This document shows positions 24,384-34,063 of a stretch of DNA of 64,000 nucleotides, piece by piece. Location of the stretch: positions 62,001 through 126,000 of the forward strand of contig DASVQF010000014.1 in assembly GCA_036389315.1 (NCBI GenBank). Reading direction: 5' to 3'. Positions within the stretch are counted from its first letter, which is position 1; each line of letters starts with the position of its first letter. A program made the position numbers and the translations under genes. Under the pieces are notes generated by a model. It saw only the letters and a list, made by a program, of their open reading frames with translations. It was not told the origin of the DNA and searched no databases. Source of the DNA: DASQYE01 sp036389315 (GTDB lineage Bacteria > Acidobacteriota > Blastocatellia > Pyrinomonadales > Pyrinomonadaceae).

Positions 24384-26024
24384 ATGCGTCGTCCGATCAC
24401 AGCACTGATCCTGGTCGCCATCCTCCTGGCCGCGCCTCTGCCTGCCCGCGCCTATACTTTGCAGTTCACAGACGCCTCGGCCGGCGTTCAGATCAAGTGG
24501 CCCACTGGCGTTGTGACCGTCGCGCTTTCAAGCTCGGTGAGCGCGCCTCCTTCAAATATCAAGGCCGGAAGCGATGTTGCGGGAGCCATCCGCCGCGCGC
24601 TCCTGCAATGGGCCGCCGTCTCCAGCATCCGTTTCGTCGAAACCTCTGCAAACGCGCAATCGGTCAGCCCGAGCACGGGCGGCGACGGCATCAGCCTGAT
24701 TACCGTGGCCAACACGCCCGAGAACGCAGCACTCTTTCAGGGGAGTGATAGGCCCGGACGCACGCGCGTCTTTTTCGACCCGGCCACGGGCCAGATCAGC
24801 GAAGCCGACATTGCCTTGAACCCTGCGGCGCTCTTCTCCACGGACGGCACCTTCGGAACCTACGATTTGGAGTCTGTGCTGACGCACGAGTTGGGCCACC
24901 TGCTCGGGCTTGAGCATTCGGGGATGGTCGGAGCGACGATGCAGCCGCGCCTGGCCGTCAACGGCCTGTACACGCTTCCGGCCTTCTCTCCGCGCACGCT
25001 CTCTGAGGATGATCGCGCGGGCGTCCGCTCGCTCTACGGGCCGCGCACGGGCCGAGGGGCGATTGCGGGGACAGTCACTTATGCTAATGGCGCTCCGGCT
25101 TACGGCGCGCACGTCTGGGCCGAGGACGCGGCGCGGGGCCGCAGCGTCGCCGGCCAGATCACTTCGCAGAGTGGCGCGTATCACATAGACGACCTGCCGC
25201 CCGGACAGTATCGCCTCATCGTAGAGCATCTGGACGGCAACATTGTCGCCTCCGAGATAGCCTCCTCGGGCGGCGCTTATGCCGGGCTCTCTAACCCGCA
25301 GGCAGCCTTTCGCGCAACCGAAGTGGCCGCACAGGTCAGCGTCACGGCCCAGGCTAATCCGACCCTGCTGAACATCTCTCTATCGAACGGTCAGCTCTTT
25401 CTCAACCCGAGGCTGCTCGGCATCAACGGCCAGCTCTCGACCATCGCCGTGCCCATAGAGCCGAGCCGCACCTACACGCTTTACGTCGGCGGCGAGGGCT
25501 TAGACCAGGTGAGCGGCGAAGGCATCACGGTCACTTCGCCTTACATTAAGGTCGAGGCGTCGAGCCTCAAATTGCAGCAGCTCGAAGCGACCTATCCCAT
25601 CATCAGCTTCAACATCAGGGTGGCCGAAGACGTTCCGGCGGGAGAGTATGATCTGCGCTTCCGCTCGGCGAGCGGCGAGGTCTCCTACATCGCCGGAGGA
25701 TTAACGGTCGATGAAGAGACGGGCGCGCTCGTCCTGGGCCCGGAGGCCGGCGAAGCGGTCGAGGGATTGGAGACAGGCATGGGCGAGGCCGAGGCGCAGT
25801 CCGCAGACGCAATATCATACTTGCTGACGCCCTTTGACCTCTCCGCCCGAAGCCTTGCGCCAAACAGCCGCCGCAGCGCCCGCCTCGCTTCGGCCCGTGC
25901 CGAGCGGCGCAGCCGGGCAGCAAGCCTAGTCCAGCTCAAGCTCCCCGCCCCGGAAAGGTTCAAGGCTCTCATAGAGCCTCTGCTCGGCCTGCGCGGCGAG
26001 CGCAGCCGCCTCGGCCCTTCGTAA
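24384..26024 (+). CDS. Secreted matrixin-like (M10) metallopeptidase
   Basis: 546 residues from the ATG at 24384, chosen because it gives a clean signal peptide (RRPITALILVAILLAAPLPARA). The catalytic zinc motif is HELGHLLGLEH (H168, E169, H172, H178), followed by a methionine at a Met-turn position (GMVGATMQP), as in metzincins. N-terminal ~25-200 is the peptidase domain. Residues ~225-290 resemble a carboxypeptidase-regulatory/SdrD-like fold (GTVTYANGAPAYGAHVWAED). The rest has beta-sandwich character with a highly charged Ala/Arg tail. It is unlinked to a visible inhibitor. It is probably exported and degrades protein outside the cell; substrate unknown. Confidence 0.88.
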   Translation: MRRPITALILVAILLAAPLPARAYTLQFTDASAGVQIKWPTGVVTVALSSSVSAPPSNIKAGSDVAGAIRRALLQWAAVSSIRFVETSANAQSVSPSTGGDGISLITVANTPENAALFQGSDRPGRTRVFFDPATGQISEADIALNPAALFSTDGTFGTYDLESVLTHELGHLLGLEHSGMVGATMQPRLAVNGLYTLPAFSPRTLSEDDRAGVRSLYGPRTGRGAIAGTVTYANGAPAYGAHVWAEDAARGRSVAGQITSQSGAYHIDDLPPGQYRLIVEHLDGNIVASEIASSGGAYAGLSNPQAAFRATEVAAQVSVTAQANPTLLNISLSNGQLFLNPRLLGINGQLSTIAVPIEPSRTYTLYVGGEGLDQVSGEGITVTSPYIKVEASSLKLQQLEATYPIISFNIRVAEDVPAGEYDLRFRSASGEVSYIAGGLTVDEETGALVLGPEAGEAVEGLETGMGEAEAQSADAISYLLTPFDLSARSLAPNSRRSARLASARAERRSRAASLVQLKLPAPERFKALIEPLLGLRGERSRLGPS

Positions 26025-26237
26025 GCAATTATTGCGCGCTCGGCCCGGCCCGCCCGGTTTTCTTTGAGGAAAATAGTTTTGCGCTCGCTTGCGCTTGGCC
26101 GAACCTTACGCTTAAAATAACGGCTTTTGAAACGTTGATCCGGCGCGCTCGCACGGTTCGGCGTTTTAAGCGACAGTCAAGGGTTTCCTTTTGGCCTCTC
26201 TTATTTTTCATCCGTGTTCTTATTTCGGAGGTTTACA

Positions 26238-28550
26238 GTGAAGCAGTTTCTTCGTTTGTCGTGCGCCAGTCTCGCGCTCATCCTCATTCTCGGCGCGGGT
26301 CTTGCGGCCCAGGCACAGACCGACCCGTTCGTCACACAGATCAGCTCTTCAGCTCGTGAATCATTCGCCGGAGGCATGAGCGGTAACGGCCGTTTTGTCG
26401 TCATCGAGTCCAACGGCGACATCGCCACGGAGAAGACCGACGCGCGCAACAACGCCGACGGCAACCGCGAGATATTTCTTTTCGACTATGCGCAGCGCCG
26501 CATCTTCCAGATCACCAATACTAAGAGCGCGCTGCGTGACGTGGCCCAACCGGCGACGACCCAGAGCAACGTCGCCATCGAAGTCAGCAACAATCGCCCC
26601 ATCCTCAGCAACAACGCGCGCTGGATAGTCTTCAGCTCGAACGCCTCGACCCCGGCCAACTTTGACGGCAATGACGCGACCAATCGCGCCGCGCTCGCCG
26701 CCGACGGCAACCAGGAGTTGTTTCTCTATTTCGTTCCCGCGCCTCCGGCCGCCACGCTTTCGAGCGGCGCGGATCAGCCCTTCACAGAGTTGGCCGGAGG
26801 CGAGCTGACCCGCTTGACAGACACTCCGGCGAGCCGCCTGCCCACGGGCGGGACGACCACCCTCGCGCCCTTCGTGGCCGACGATAATCGCGATGCTACG
26901 ACCAACGACAATGCTTCCGTGATCGCTTTCGTCTCGACGCGCAACCTGACGGGCACTAACGCCGACGGCAACGCTGAAATCTTCATCTTCAGGAGAATCG
27001 GTGTCTCTCCCGCTACGGGCAACCTGGTTCAGGTGACGAACACGACGGGCAGCACCGTCTTCAACGCGAGCCCGAACATCTCGGGCATCGCGGGCGGCAC
27101 TTCGACGATTGCCTTCATGTCCAACGCCAACATTGCGGCCGGAGGCGCAAGCAACAACTCTGACGGCAATGCTGAGGTTTACCTGGCGACTTTTGACGGC
27201 ACGACCGCGACGGTCACGCGGCAGGTGACGCGCACGGCCGTGAGCGCGACGAACGGGCAGGTGGGAGTCAACATCATGACGCTGGGCCAACACCTCAGTC
27301 GTGATGGGAACCTGCTGGCCTTTGAATCCTACGCGGCGCTCTCCGGCGATAGCGCCGTTCAGACGACGACGACTGTTTTCATCTACAACGTCGCGGCCAA
27401 CAGCTTTACGCAGGTGGGCCCACGCGCCAACAACACCTCGGCCCCGCGCTTTCCGACTTTCACGGACTACGATGCTGCGGGGACGCCCACGACGATCATC
27501 TTCTCGTCCTTCTTGAACTTCACCGCCTCGGGCGCTGCGCCGACGACTGCCACGGACGGGCTCAATCCGAACGGGCGGCCGCAAATCTTCTCCGCGCCGG
27601 TGGCCGCGCCGACCACTTTCACAAGATTGACGAACACGCCGGCTTTCACAGCGCCGACCGATGTTCCGCCCGCTTTGCAGGCGTTTGCCAGCAACTCGCG
27701 CCAGCGCCTCTCCTTTAGTCTCCAACGGACTGAGCTGGGCGGAGGCAACAGTGACGGCTCGACGGAAGCTTATTACCTCCTGACGCAGACGACCACCGAA
27801 TCCGGCGGCACGCTCTCCTTCTTTACGGGCGCGAGCAATCGCCCTGTGACGGGCCCGAGCCCTGCGCCGACCGCTCCGGCCGTGGCGGGCCTTGCGCCCG
27901 GCATGCTCGGCATCGTGCGCTCTGCCACGGCGCTTGCGCCGTCCTTCGTGGAAGCCTGCGCGGGCCTGGCCTGCGCGTCCGAGACCAAGCGCGTGCCCGC
28001 ATTGCCGACCGAGTTGAACGGCGTCTCGCTCTCGATCAATGGTGGCGCGGCGGGCCTCTACTCGGTCGCCGCCGGGCAGATAAATTTCGTCGTGCCCGTC
28101 GGACTGGTGGCTCAGACAGGCACGAACACCTATCCGGTGGTCATCAATAACAACGGAGTGGTGACGCGCGGTACGCTGCAAATCCTCGGCGCTCAGCCCG
28201 ACATCTTCACGACCACGATGGACGCCGGAGGCCGAGCCGCCGTCACGACCACAGACGGCTTGGCGGAGCCGTTCACAGCGCCCGTCGTCTTGCGCATCAT
28301 GTTGACGGGCGTACGCGGTTTGACCAAGGCACAGCTTACGGTTCGCATCGGCTCGACAGACCTGACCGGAGCGGCCATTATCACGGACGCTGTTCCGGTC
28401 GCAAACGCCACGCCCGGTTTCTATCAGGTGGACGTGCAGGTGCCCGCCTCGCTTGCGGGCGCGGGCGACGTTCCCGTGATCGTGACGGCGACGACCAACT
28501 CGACGACGAGTCGTCCGGCCGACACGGCACCGCGCATCCGGATCAATTAA
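26238..28550 (+). CDS. Secreted PD40/TolB-like repeat protein with TIGR03437 C-terminal domain
   Basis: 770 residues from GTG at 26238, selected because CGGAGG (26226-26231) sits 6 bp upstream; a GTG at 26214 has no ribosome site. Signal peptide: KQFLRLSCASLALILILGAGLAAQA. Residues ~35-520 contain PD40-like propeller repeats with SRDGNL, SNNSDGNAEVYLAT, NADGNAEIFIF and DGNREIFLFDY motifs. The last ~220 residues are the 'Solibacter uncharacterized C-terminal' (TIGR03437) module (LYSVAAGQINFVVP, GAQPDIFT), typical of acidobacterial secreted proteins. No catalytic motif was found. A strong intrinsic terminator follows the stop by 33 bp. Confidence 0.85.
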   Translation: MKQFLRLSCASLALILILGAGLAAQAQTDPFVTQISSSARESFAGGMSGNGRFVVIESNGDIATEKTDARNNADGNREIFLFDYAQRRIFQITNTKSALRDVAQPATTQSNVAIEVSNNRPILSNNARWIVFSSNASTPANFDGNDATNRAALAADGNQELFLYFVPAPPAATLSSGADQPFTELAGGELTRLTDTPASRLPTGGTTTLAPFVADDNRDATTNDNASVIAFVSTRNLTGTNADGNAEIFIFRRIGVSPATGNLVQVTNTTGSTVFNASPNISGIAGGTSTIAFMSNANIAAGGASNNSDGNAEVYLATFDGTTATVTRQVTRTAVSATNGQVGVNIMTLGQHLSRDGNLLAFESYAALSGDSAVQTTTTVFIYNVAANSFTQVGPRANNTSAPRFPTFTDYDAAGTPTTIIFSSFLNFTASGAAPTTATDGLNPNGRPQIFSAPVAAPTTFTRLTNTPAFTAPTDVPPALQAFASNSRQRLSFSLQRTELGGGNSDGSTEAYYLLTQTTTESGGTLSFFTGASNRPVTGPSPAPTAPAVAGLAPGMLGIVRSATALAPSFVEACAGLACASETKRVPALPTELNGVSLSINGGAAGLYSVAAGQINFVVPVGLVAQTGTNTYPVVINNNGVVTRGTLQILGAQPDIFTTTMDAGGRAAVTTTDGLAEPFTAPVVLRIMLTGVRGLTKAQLTVRIGSTDLTGAAIITDAVPVANATPGFYQVDVQVPASLAGAGDVPVIVTATTNSTTSRPADTAPRIRIN

Positions 28551-28583
28551 GCCGAGGGCGCACAGGGCAAGCGCGAGCAATTC

Positions 28584-28636
28584 TTGAGCAGCGAGCAGAA
28601 GGTTAAAGACAACTGCTCGCTGCTCAACTCTTTTTT
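28584..28636 (+). terminator. Strong rho-independent terminator after the PD40 protein gene
   Basis: A perfect 15-bp stem, TTGAGCAGCGAGCAG (28584-28598) with CTGCTCGCTGCTCAA (28613-28627), 14-nt loop, is followed by CTC and six T residues (28631-28636). The T-tract ends 6 bp before the start codon of the next gene. Confidence 0.9.
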
Positions 28637-28642
28637 CTAAGC

Positions 28643-29785
28643 ATGCACGTTGGAATTGACGGCTTTCCGCTCGTCGCGCCGAGGACGGGCATCGGCCATT
28701 ACACTTTCGAGCTGGCGCGAGCGTTGGCCCAGGCGGCTCCCTCGGACGAATTCGAGCTGATCTCGCCCACACCTTCTTCTCTTCCCGAAGAGCTTGGCCC
28801 CGGATGGCCCACGAATCTACGCGCGTCGAGCCCGCAAGGGGCGCTGCTCAATCGCCGCTGGTGGGCCGTGGGCCTGCCGCTCTATTTGAGGCGCGCGCGC
28901 CTGGACATCTTTCACGGCACGAACTACGAAGCGCCGCTCTGGAATAGCGGCTGCACGGTGGTCACAATCCACGACCTCTCGCTGCTCCTGCACGCAGACA
29001 AGCACGAGGAGCGACTGGCCCGGCGCGCGCGCCGACGCCTGCCGCTCGTCGTGCGCCAGGCGTCGATGATTATCACGGCCACCGAGAGCGTCAAGCGCGA
29101 AATCTGCGAGCATCTGAAGGTGAACGCAGATCGCGTGGCCGTCACCCCTTACGCGCCGCGCCGAACGCTCGGCAGCGTCTCCCCGGCACAGGCCGCCGAG
29201 GTCAGGCGCAGGCTCGGCGTCGAAGATCAATTTATTCTTTTCGTCGGGACGGTCGAGCCGCGCAAGAATCTGACGGCGCTCGTGCGCGCCTTCGCAGAGG
29301 TGCTCGGTCACACAAGCTTTCGGCCGCAACTCGTGATCGCGGGTCGCAAGGGATGGCTGACAGACGAGCTGGACTCCCTGATAGAGAGGTCGGGTATCCG
29401 AGAGCGGCTGCTTTTGACGGGCTACGTCCGCGAAGAAGAGCTGGCCGCGCTCTATTCATCCTGCCGCATGTGCGTCTACCCTTCGCTCTACGAAGGCTTC
29501 GGCCTGCCGCCGCTCGAAGCCATGCAGTGCGGCGCGCCCGTCATCACCAGCAACATAGAAGCAATCGTCGAGACTGTCGGAACAGCAGCCCGCCTCGTTC
29601 CTCCCACCGACGCGCAGGCTTTGGCCCAGGCCATCACAGAGCTGCTCCGTGACGAGGCCGCGCGCAGCCGCCTCTCTCAAGCCGGACGAGAGCGCGCAGC
29701 CGGCTTCACCTGGGAGCGGACGGCCCAGCTCACGCTTGACGTATACCGCGAAGCTCTCAAGCGAAAGAAGAGGACGAAGCAATAA
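28643..29785 (+). CDS. GT4 family glycosyltransferase
   Basis: 380 residues with the two Rossmann domains of GT-B enzymes. The N-terminus MHVGIDGFPLVAPRTGIGHY is the usual start of this subgroup of mannosyl/rhamnosyl-type transferases. The C-terminal nucleotide-sugar site is seen in LFVGTVEPRKNLTALVRAFA and the E-x7-E motif YPSLYEGFGLPPLEAMQCG. There is no Shine-Dalgarno, and the start lies 6 bp after the T-tract of a strong terminator, so translation or transcription initiation must be unusual here. It is convergent with the epimerase gene (26 bp apart). The exact sugar donor cannot be read from the sequence. Confidence 0.88.
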   Translation: MHVGIDGFPLVAPRTGIGHYTFELARALAQAAPSDEFELISPTPSSLPEELGPGWPTNLRASSPQGALLNRRWWAVGLPLYLRRARLDIFHGTNYEAPLWNSGCTVVTIHDLSLLLHADKHEERLARRARRRLPLVVRQASMIITATESVKREICEHLKVNADRVAVTPYAPRRTLGSVSPAQAAEVRRRLGVEDQFILFVGTVEPRKNLTALVRAFAEVLGHTSFRPQLVIAGRKGWLTDELDSLIERSGIRERLLLTGYVREEELAALYSSCRMCVYPSLYEGFGLPPLEAMQCGAPVITSNIEAIVETVGTAARLVPPTDAQALAQAITELLRDEAARSRLSQAGRERAAGFTWERTAQLTLDVYREALKRKKRTKQ

Positions 29786-29811
29786 GCCACGCAGGGGCTT
29801 GTGCGCCGTAT

Positions 29812-30771
29812 TCATTCGGCTTCGTCGTAGAAGCTTTGCAGGGCTGGGTGGGCGCGCAGCCACTCGACCGTTTGGCGAAAGCCCTGCTCGAAGTCGTAGC
29901 GGGGCTGCCAGCCGAGCGCGTCTTTAATCTTCCGATTGTCGGCCACCCACACGTTAGTATCCCACTGCCTGGCGAGCATCGTGGCCCATTGCGGCGCGGC
30001 GCGGATTGAGAGCACGCGCCGCGCCGTCTCGACCACTTCACGCAGAGAGGTCTGAACGCCCGTGCCCACGTTATAAATGGGCCCATAGTCCTCGCCCGCA
30101 CGCCTCGTCGCCGCCAGCAGATAGCTTTCCGTCACGTCGTCCACGTAGATATAGTCGCGCGCAACTTCGGGACTCACGAGCGGCGGCAACTCTCCTCTCA
30201 GGCCGCGCGTGATGAGACGCGGGACGAGGCGCGTGGGCTCTTCGTATGGGCCATAGACCGAGTAGAGCCTGAGCGTCGTGATGTGCGCCTTGCGCGCGCG
30301 CGCAGTGTAGCGGCAGAAGAGTGTCGCCGAAGCCTTCGTCACCGCGTAATGACCGTTCGGCTCAAGGGCTTCGTCCTCTGCGGGAGCATGGTCTTTGAAG
30401 CCGTACTCTGACGAAGAGCCCGTGTTGACGAACGATTCAAAGCCCGTCTTGAGACACGCCTCGACGAGGTTGATCGTGCCGGTGATGTTTGTCTCGACCA
30501 TCCTGCGAAGGTCTGTCTGCGAAGCGTAAGCGCCGTGCGCCGCCAGATGAAAAACCCAGTCGGGTCGAATATTCCCAACCGTCTCCGCGAGAGCTTCCGC
30601 GTCTTCGAGAGTGACCTCGTGCAGGCGTACGTCCGCGCGTATCTCGTCAATTCGCCAAGAGCTGTGAAGAGGACGAACCAGCAGGTTAACCTCCTGGCCG
30701 TCCAGCAAGAGGCGGCGGGCCAGGTTAGCCCCGACGAACCCGGTCGCTCCCGTGATGATGACGCGCTTCAT
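29812..30771 (-). CDS. NAD-dependent epimerase/dehydratase
   Basis: 319 residues from the ATG at 30771, which places the Rossmann motif GATGFVGANLARRL at residue 7; an upstream start would add residues encoded by the GGGATGA repeat and is rejected. It is an extended short-chain dehydrogenase with TGSSSEYG and the catalytic YAVTKA (YxxxK). Such enzymes epimerise or dehydrate nucleotide sugars; similarity is to UDP-glucose 4-epimerase/GDP-mannose dehydratase-like proteins. It is the last gene of the minus-strand glycan operon that starts with the transketolase pair. No SD is visible, only the heptamer repeat. Confidence 0.87.
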   Translation of the reverse strand: MKRVIITGATGFVGANLARRLLLDGQEVNLLVRPLHSSWRIDEIRADVRLHEVTLEDAEALAETVGNIRPDWVFHLAAHGAYASQTDLRRMVETNITGTINLVEACLKTGFESFVNTGSSSEYGFKDHAPAEDEALEPNGHYAVTKASATLFCRYTARARKAHITTLRLYSVYGPYEEPTRLVPRLITRGLRGELPPLVSPEVARDYIYVDDVTESYLLAATRRAGEDYGPIYNVGTGVQTSLREVVETARRVLSIRAAPQWATMLARQWDTNVWVADNRKIKDALGWQPRYDFEQGFRQTVEWLRAHPALQSFYDEAE

Positions 30772-30776
30772 GAGAA

Positions 30777-30858
30777 GGGATGAGGGATGAGGGATGAGGG
30801 ATAAAGAAAAAGCATTCAAGCGTCGGAAGCTTTTCTTTCATTCCTCTGCCCTCATCCC
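30777..30858. repeat. GGGATGA heptamer inverted repeat between sulfotransferase and epimerase
   Basis: Four tandem units (three GGGATGA, one GGGATAA; 30777-30804) face three degenerate complementary units (TCATTCC, TCTGCCC, TCATCCC; 30838-30858), so the RNA can form a long hairpin. The element fills the gap between two genes of the same strand, beginning directly after the sulfotransferase stop codon and ending 5 bp before the epimerase start. It could act as a processing or attenuation site. Confidence 0.75.
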
Positions 30859-31779
30859 TTAAATGAATCCTTTGTAATCGAAGACATCCAGGTATTGCCA
30901 GGCGTAGGTGCGAACTTGGTCGCGCTCCTGGGCCGAAAGCTCCTGCGCCGTGGCGAGGTTGGCTTCGGGCGTGGCCCGGCGAATCGTGCCCCAGGGATAA
31001 ACCTCCTCAAGCTGCGTCCCGTTCCAGGTCGGCGTCAGCAGCGAAGCGGCGCGTTCGAGCCCGAGCCTTTCGCACACAGCGCCCAGGGTTTTCAACGGGT
31101 CGGCCATCACGTCTTCGACGCGCACTATATGCAGGCGGTCTGGGTACTGCGCCTTGAAGAGAAGCGCCGAGTATTGATTGAGCGTCCACGCCATCATGTA
31201 GTTGTGCAGCGACAGCGGAACGGGCCGCTTCTTCGTGTCGGCGTAGGCAGACCAGGGGTTACGTACTATGTGAAGGACGTGCGCGCCGGGAAAGTCCTTC
31301 AGTATCTTATCGGCGTCTATGACCATCACCGGACTGTAGCCGACGTAGACCTCTTCGCGGCCCGTGCGGGCGTAGTCCTTCCAAGCCTCGAAGGTCGCGC
31401 GAAAGAAGGCCGCGACGTTGTGGGCCCGCGAGCGGCCCAGTTGCGCTACGTGCCTTTGGTAAGCTTCGGCTCGCTCGTCGTCGGAAAAATCGAAAGGCAT
31501 GTGACGGAACTTGCTGACGTGGGGCGTGCGCGCCCTCACCTTCCCCTCTTCGTCTATGATCGCCCTGTAGTCTTCGAGTGGAGTGGCGTCGAGCGCAAAC
31601 ACCGGCCAGCGATACTTGACCGGAAAGGTGGAGGTGAAATGATCTGTGACGAGCCGCGTGCCAAGCTGCGACTCGAACGGGTAGACGAACATCTGCGGGT
31701 GTCCGTCCAGAAAGCGATGCGTAGTATTGCCGCCGTTCTCGTACATCGCCCCGAGCATCAGTAAGCGAAAATCTTCCAT
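30859..31779 (-). CDS. Sulfotransferase family protein
   Basis: 306 residues. The C-terminal half has the 3'-phosphate binding motif of PAPS-dependent sulfotransferases in HIVRNPWSAYADTK and a later RVEDVMADPLKTLGAVCERLGL helix pair, as in bacterial Sulfotransfer_3 proteins. The N-terminal 5'-phosphosulfate loop is atypical (MLGAMYENGGNTTHRFLDGHP) rather than the usual GxPRSGTT-like loop, so the donor specificity is less certain. GAAGAG lies 8 bp before the ATG. Neighbours make nucleotide sugars and glycans, suggesting a sulfated or otherwise decorated surface polysaccharide. Confidence 0.75.
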   Translation of the reverse strand: MEDFRLLMLGAMYENGGNTTHRFLDGHPQMFVYPFESQLGTRLVTDHFTSTFPVKYRWPVFALDATPLEDYRAIIDEEGKVRARTPHVSKFRHMPFDFSDDERAEAYQRHVAQLGRSRAHNVAAFFRATFEAWKDYARTGREEVYVGYSPVMVIDADKILKDFPGAHVLHIVRNPWSAYADTKKRPVPLSLHNYMMAWTLNQYSALLFKAQYPDRLHIVRVEDVMADPLKTLGAVCERLGLERAASLLTPTWNGTQLEEVYPWGTIRRATPEANLATAQELSAQERDQVRTYAWQYLDVFDYKGFI

Positions 31780-31831
31780 GCCTATAACTCTTCAACCGCC
31801 TGGACTGAATTTGATTCCGAGCGCCTACAGT

Positions 31832-33994
31832 CTATCCCTTATAGTCGTACCATGTCAGCCGCCAGGTCGCGTCCTCGAAGCTCCTGCCCGCAGTGTAATG
31901 TTGGCTCAGGTACTCTGCGAGCCAGGGGAAGAGCGGCGGCCCCTCTCTCTTGTATTCGATCAGCCAGCCGCCCCTGCGCACCCTGCTTGAGAAGCGCGAG
32001 AGGTAAAGCATCCGCCGCTCTTCGGGGAGCGGTACGAGCGAGTAGAGCGGCACGGGCAGCCAGGACTTGTAAGTCGTCAACACTTCGCTCCGCTCGCCCT
32101 GCTTGAAAGTCCAGGCCGAGAGGATAAAGACCTCGTTTGGGCCAATGTAGACCATCGGGTCATCGGGCTGCACCTCGGCCGAGTTTAAGAGCAGGTCTAA
32201 TTCCACGGCCGAGAGCGGAATCAGTTTTTCGACCTGCATGTAACTGGCTTGCGGCGTGAAGAGATAATCTGTGACGGCGACCTTGTTGGCGAAGACTGCG
32301 ACCAAGACCACAGTCAGGATGGGCACAAAGCTGGCCTTCACCAGAGCTGTCCACCACTCTTCCCTTCGCTCGCGAGCGAGAAGATAAAGCACCAGCCCAA
32401 TCGCTCCACAGAAGACCATTCCCAGGTTGTGCACGTTGTTCGGGTGGCTGCGCGAGACGAAATAACTGCACATGGCCCACAGTCCGCCTCCGGCTCCCAA
32501 CATCAGCGGCAGTGCCGCGTGGCCCGCGTCGTCGCGCAGGATATAGGCCGCCGTGGTAGCGAACGCGCAGAAGACTATCACCAGTACCCAGACCGCACCG
32601 TTCACGTCAATGGGAATGGCCGCGAATCCTCCCTTGTAGGCTTGCGCGTATTCGATAAAGGAGCGCCAGTCGGGCGCATGGCCCAATCGTAAAAGGTAGA
32701 CGCCCACGATCAGCAAGACGCTCGCGACGAGCAGCCCCGGTGGCAGCAGGAGCCAGCGCACGCTCGCAAGGAGCCGCCTCTTGAAAGATGTTTCAGTGGC
32801 TCCGACCACTTTAGCCGTCCTTCGCCAGACGAGCAGCGCGAAGGCCGGCAGCCAGGTCGCGCCCGCATAGAGGGCGCTCTCGGCCGACCACAAAGTACCT
32901 GTGAGCCACACTCCGCAACCGGCCCACAGCAGCGCGCGATAATGAGAGTCGCGCATCGAGGCGCGACGATATTCCAGAAACAGAATCGCCGCCAGCGCGA
33001 ACGACCAGCAGAAACGCAATCCCCCGATGTTCGGCAACTGGCTCGGGCCTTCAAAATAGAAGGGCGCAAGGCCCGAGCGGAAGAAGACGGCCGCGAGCGT
33101 CAGAGCCAGCGCGAAGCAGAGATTCAGAAATCCCGGACGCAGTGCGCGAAAGAGCGAGAAGAGCATCAGCGCGATCAGAAAATTGACGAGCGCATTGACG
33201 AGAAAGAGCGACTGCCAGACGGTCTTGGTCGGCAGCCAGGCCAGCGTGAGCGTGACCAGAAAGCCGTATTGCGAGGGCACGTCCCACAGGAGCCACTCGC
33301 CCTGCCTGACCATCTGTGCCGGGCCCGTGAAGAAAGACCAGTGGTGAATCTCGCCGAGACCGAAGATGTGATCCGTGCGGATGCTCGCCATCGCGATCAG
33401 GAGAACGGCCAGGATGTTCGCGATCAACTGCCTGCGGTCTCGCGTCTCCTCCTGGGCCTGCACCGGCACTTGGTCGAACAGGTTCCAGATGACGAGCAAG
33501 AGAGAGAGCGCGAAGATGATGAATGCCAGGTTGGAGCCCAGGATGAACTCTTCGTAAGTGACCCACCAGATGTACCTGGAAGCCGCGACCCAGGCCATCA
33601 CTATGACGAACAGCAGCGGGACGGCCCGCAGCAGTTTTCTCCTCACGTCGGCCACGTCTACGTCATGCGCCTCGCCCGCCCGCTTCAAATACTGCGACGT
33701 GATGAAGTATTGAACGAGCGAGATGACGAGGACGTATTTGAAATTCCTATACCGAAGCTCGATGACGGGAAATGCGAGGAGAAAGAGCGCGAGGCCGAGC
33801 TTCATGTTCGAGAGCGGCGCGTGCATCCGTGGACGCCGAGCGTCTGCGAGCGCGAGCGTGATTAAGAGCGCCGGGAAGACTGTTCCGAGCAGAAGATATT
33901 CAGTCCAGTCGAAACTCTCTCCGGCCAGGCCGAAGAGGCTGCCAACGAAGAGGCAGGCGATGGCCAGCCCGGCGATCCACAGCGGCTCTATCAC
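31832..33994 (-). CDS. Polytopic membrane protein of the glycan operon, function unknown
   Basis: 720 residues starting at GTG. About 14 hydrophobic segments run from residue 5 to ~575 (for example AGLAIACLFVGSLFGLAG, LLFVIVMAWVAASRYIWW, LLLPPGLLVASVLLIVGVYL), then a ~140-residue soluble tail predicted to be periplasmic (PDDPMVYIGPNEVFILSAWTF). The overall shape is like GT-C glycosyltransferases or lipid-linked sugar handling proteins, but I see no convincing catalytic Asp motif in the first loop. It lies between the DUF4915-like gene and the sulfotransferase on the same strand. A role in surface glycan assembly is inferred from context. Confidence 0.7.
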   Translation of the reverse strand: MIEPLWIAGLAIACLFVGSLFGLAGESFDWTEYLLLGTVFPALLITLALADARRPRMHAPLSNMKLGLALFLLAFPVIELRYRNFKYVLVISLVQYFITSQYLKRAGEAHDVDVADVRRKLLRAVPLLFVIVMAWVAASRYIWWVTYEEFILGSNLAFIIFALSLLLVIWNLFDQVPVQAQEETRDRRQLIANILAVLLIAMASIRTDHIFGLGEIHHWSFFTGPAQMVRQGEWLLWDVPSQYGFLVTLTLAWLPTKTVWQSLFLVNALVNFLIALMLFSLFRALRPGFLNLCFALALTLAAVFFRSGLAPFYFEGPSQLPNIGGLRFCWSFALAAILFLEYRRASMRDSHYRALLWAGCGVWLTGTLWSAESALYAGATWLPAFALLVWRRTAKVVGATETSFKRRLLASVRWLLLPPGLLVASVLLIVGVYLLRLGHAPDWRSFIEYAQAYKGGFAAIPIDVNGAVWVLVIVFCAFATTAAYILRDDAGHAALPLMLGAGGGLWAMCSYFVSRSHPNNVHNLGMVFCGAIGLVLYLLARERREEWWTALVKASFVPILTVVLVAVFANKVAVTDYLFTPQASYMQVEKLIPLSAVELDLLLNSAEVQPDDPMVYIGPNEVFILSAWTFKQGERSEVLTTYKSWLPVPLYSLVPLPEERRMLYLSRFSSRVRRGGWLIEYKREGPPLFPWLAEYLSQHYTAGRSFEDATWRLTWYDYKG

Positions 33995-34063
33995 CTCTCG
34001 GAGAATCTTGGCCCACCCAGCCTTTCCGCTTGCCTGTTATGAGAAGATTGCTTTCAAAGGAAG

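Noticed and set aside
26361..28772. 803-codon open frame antisense to the PD40 protein gene
   Set aside because: It is rich in Arg/Gly/Ala, has no motif or ribosome site, and the plus strand has a signal peptide, PD40 repeats and TIGR03437 module. Long antisense frames are expected in this base composition.
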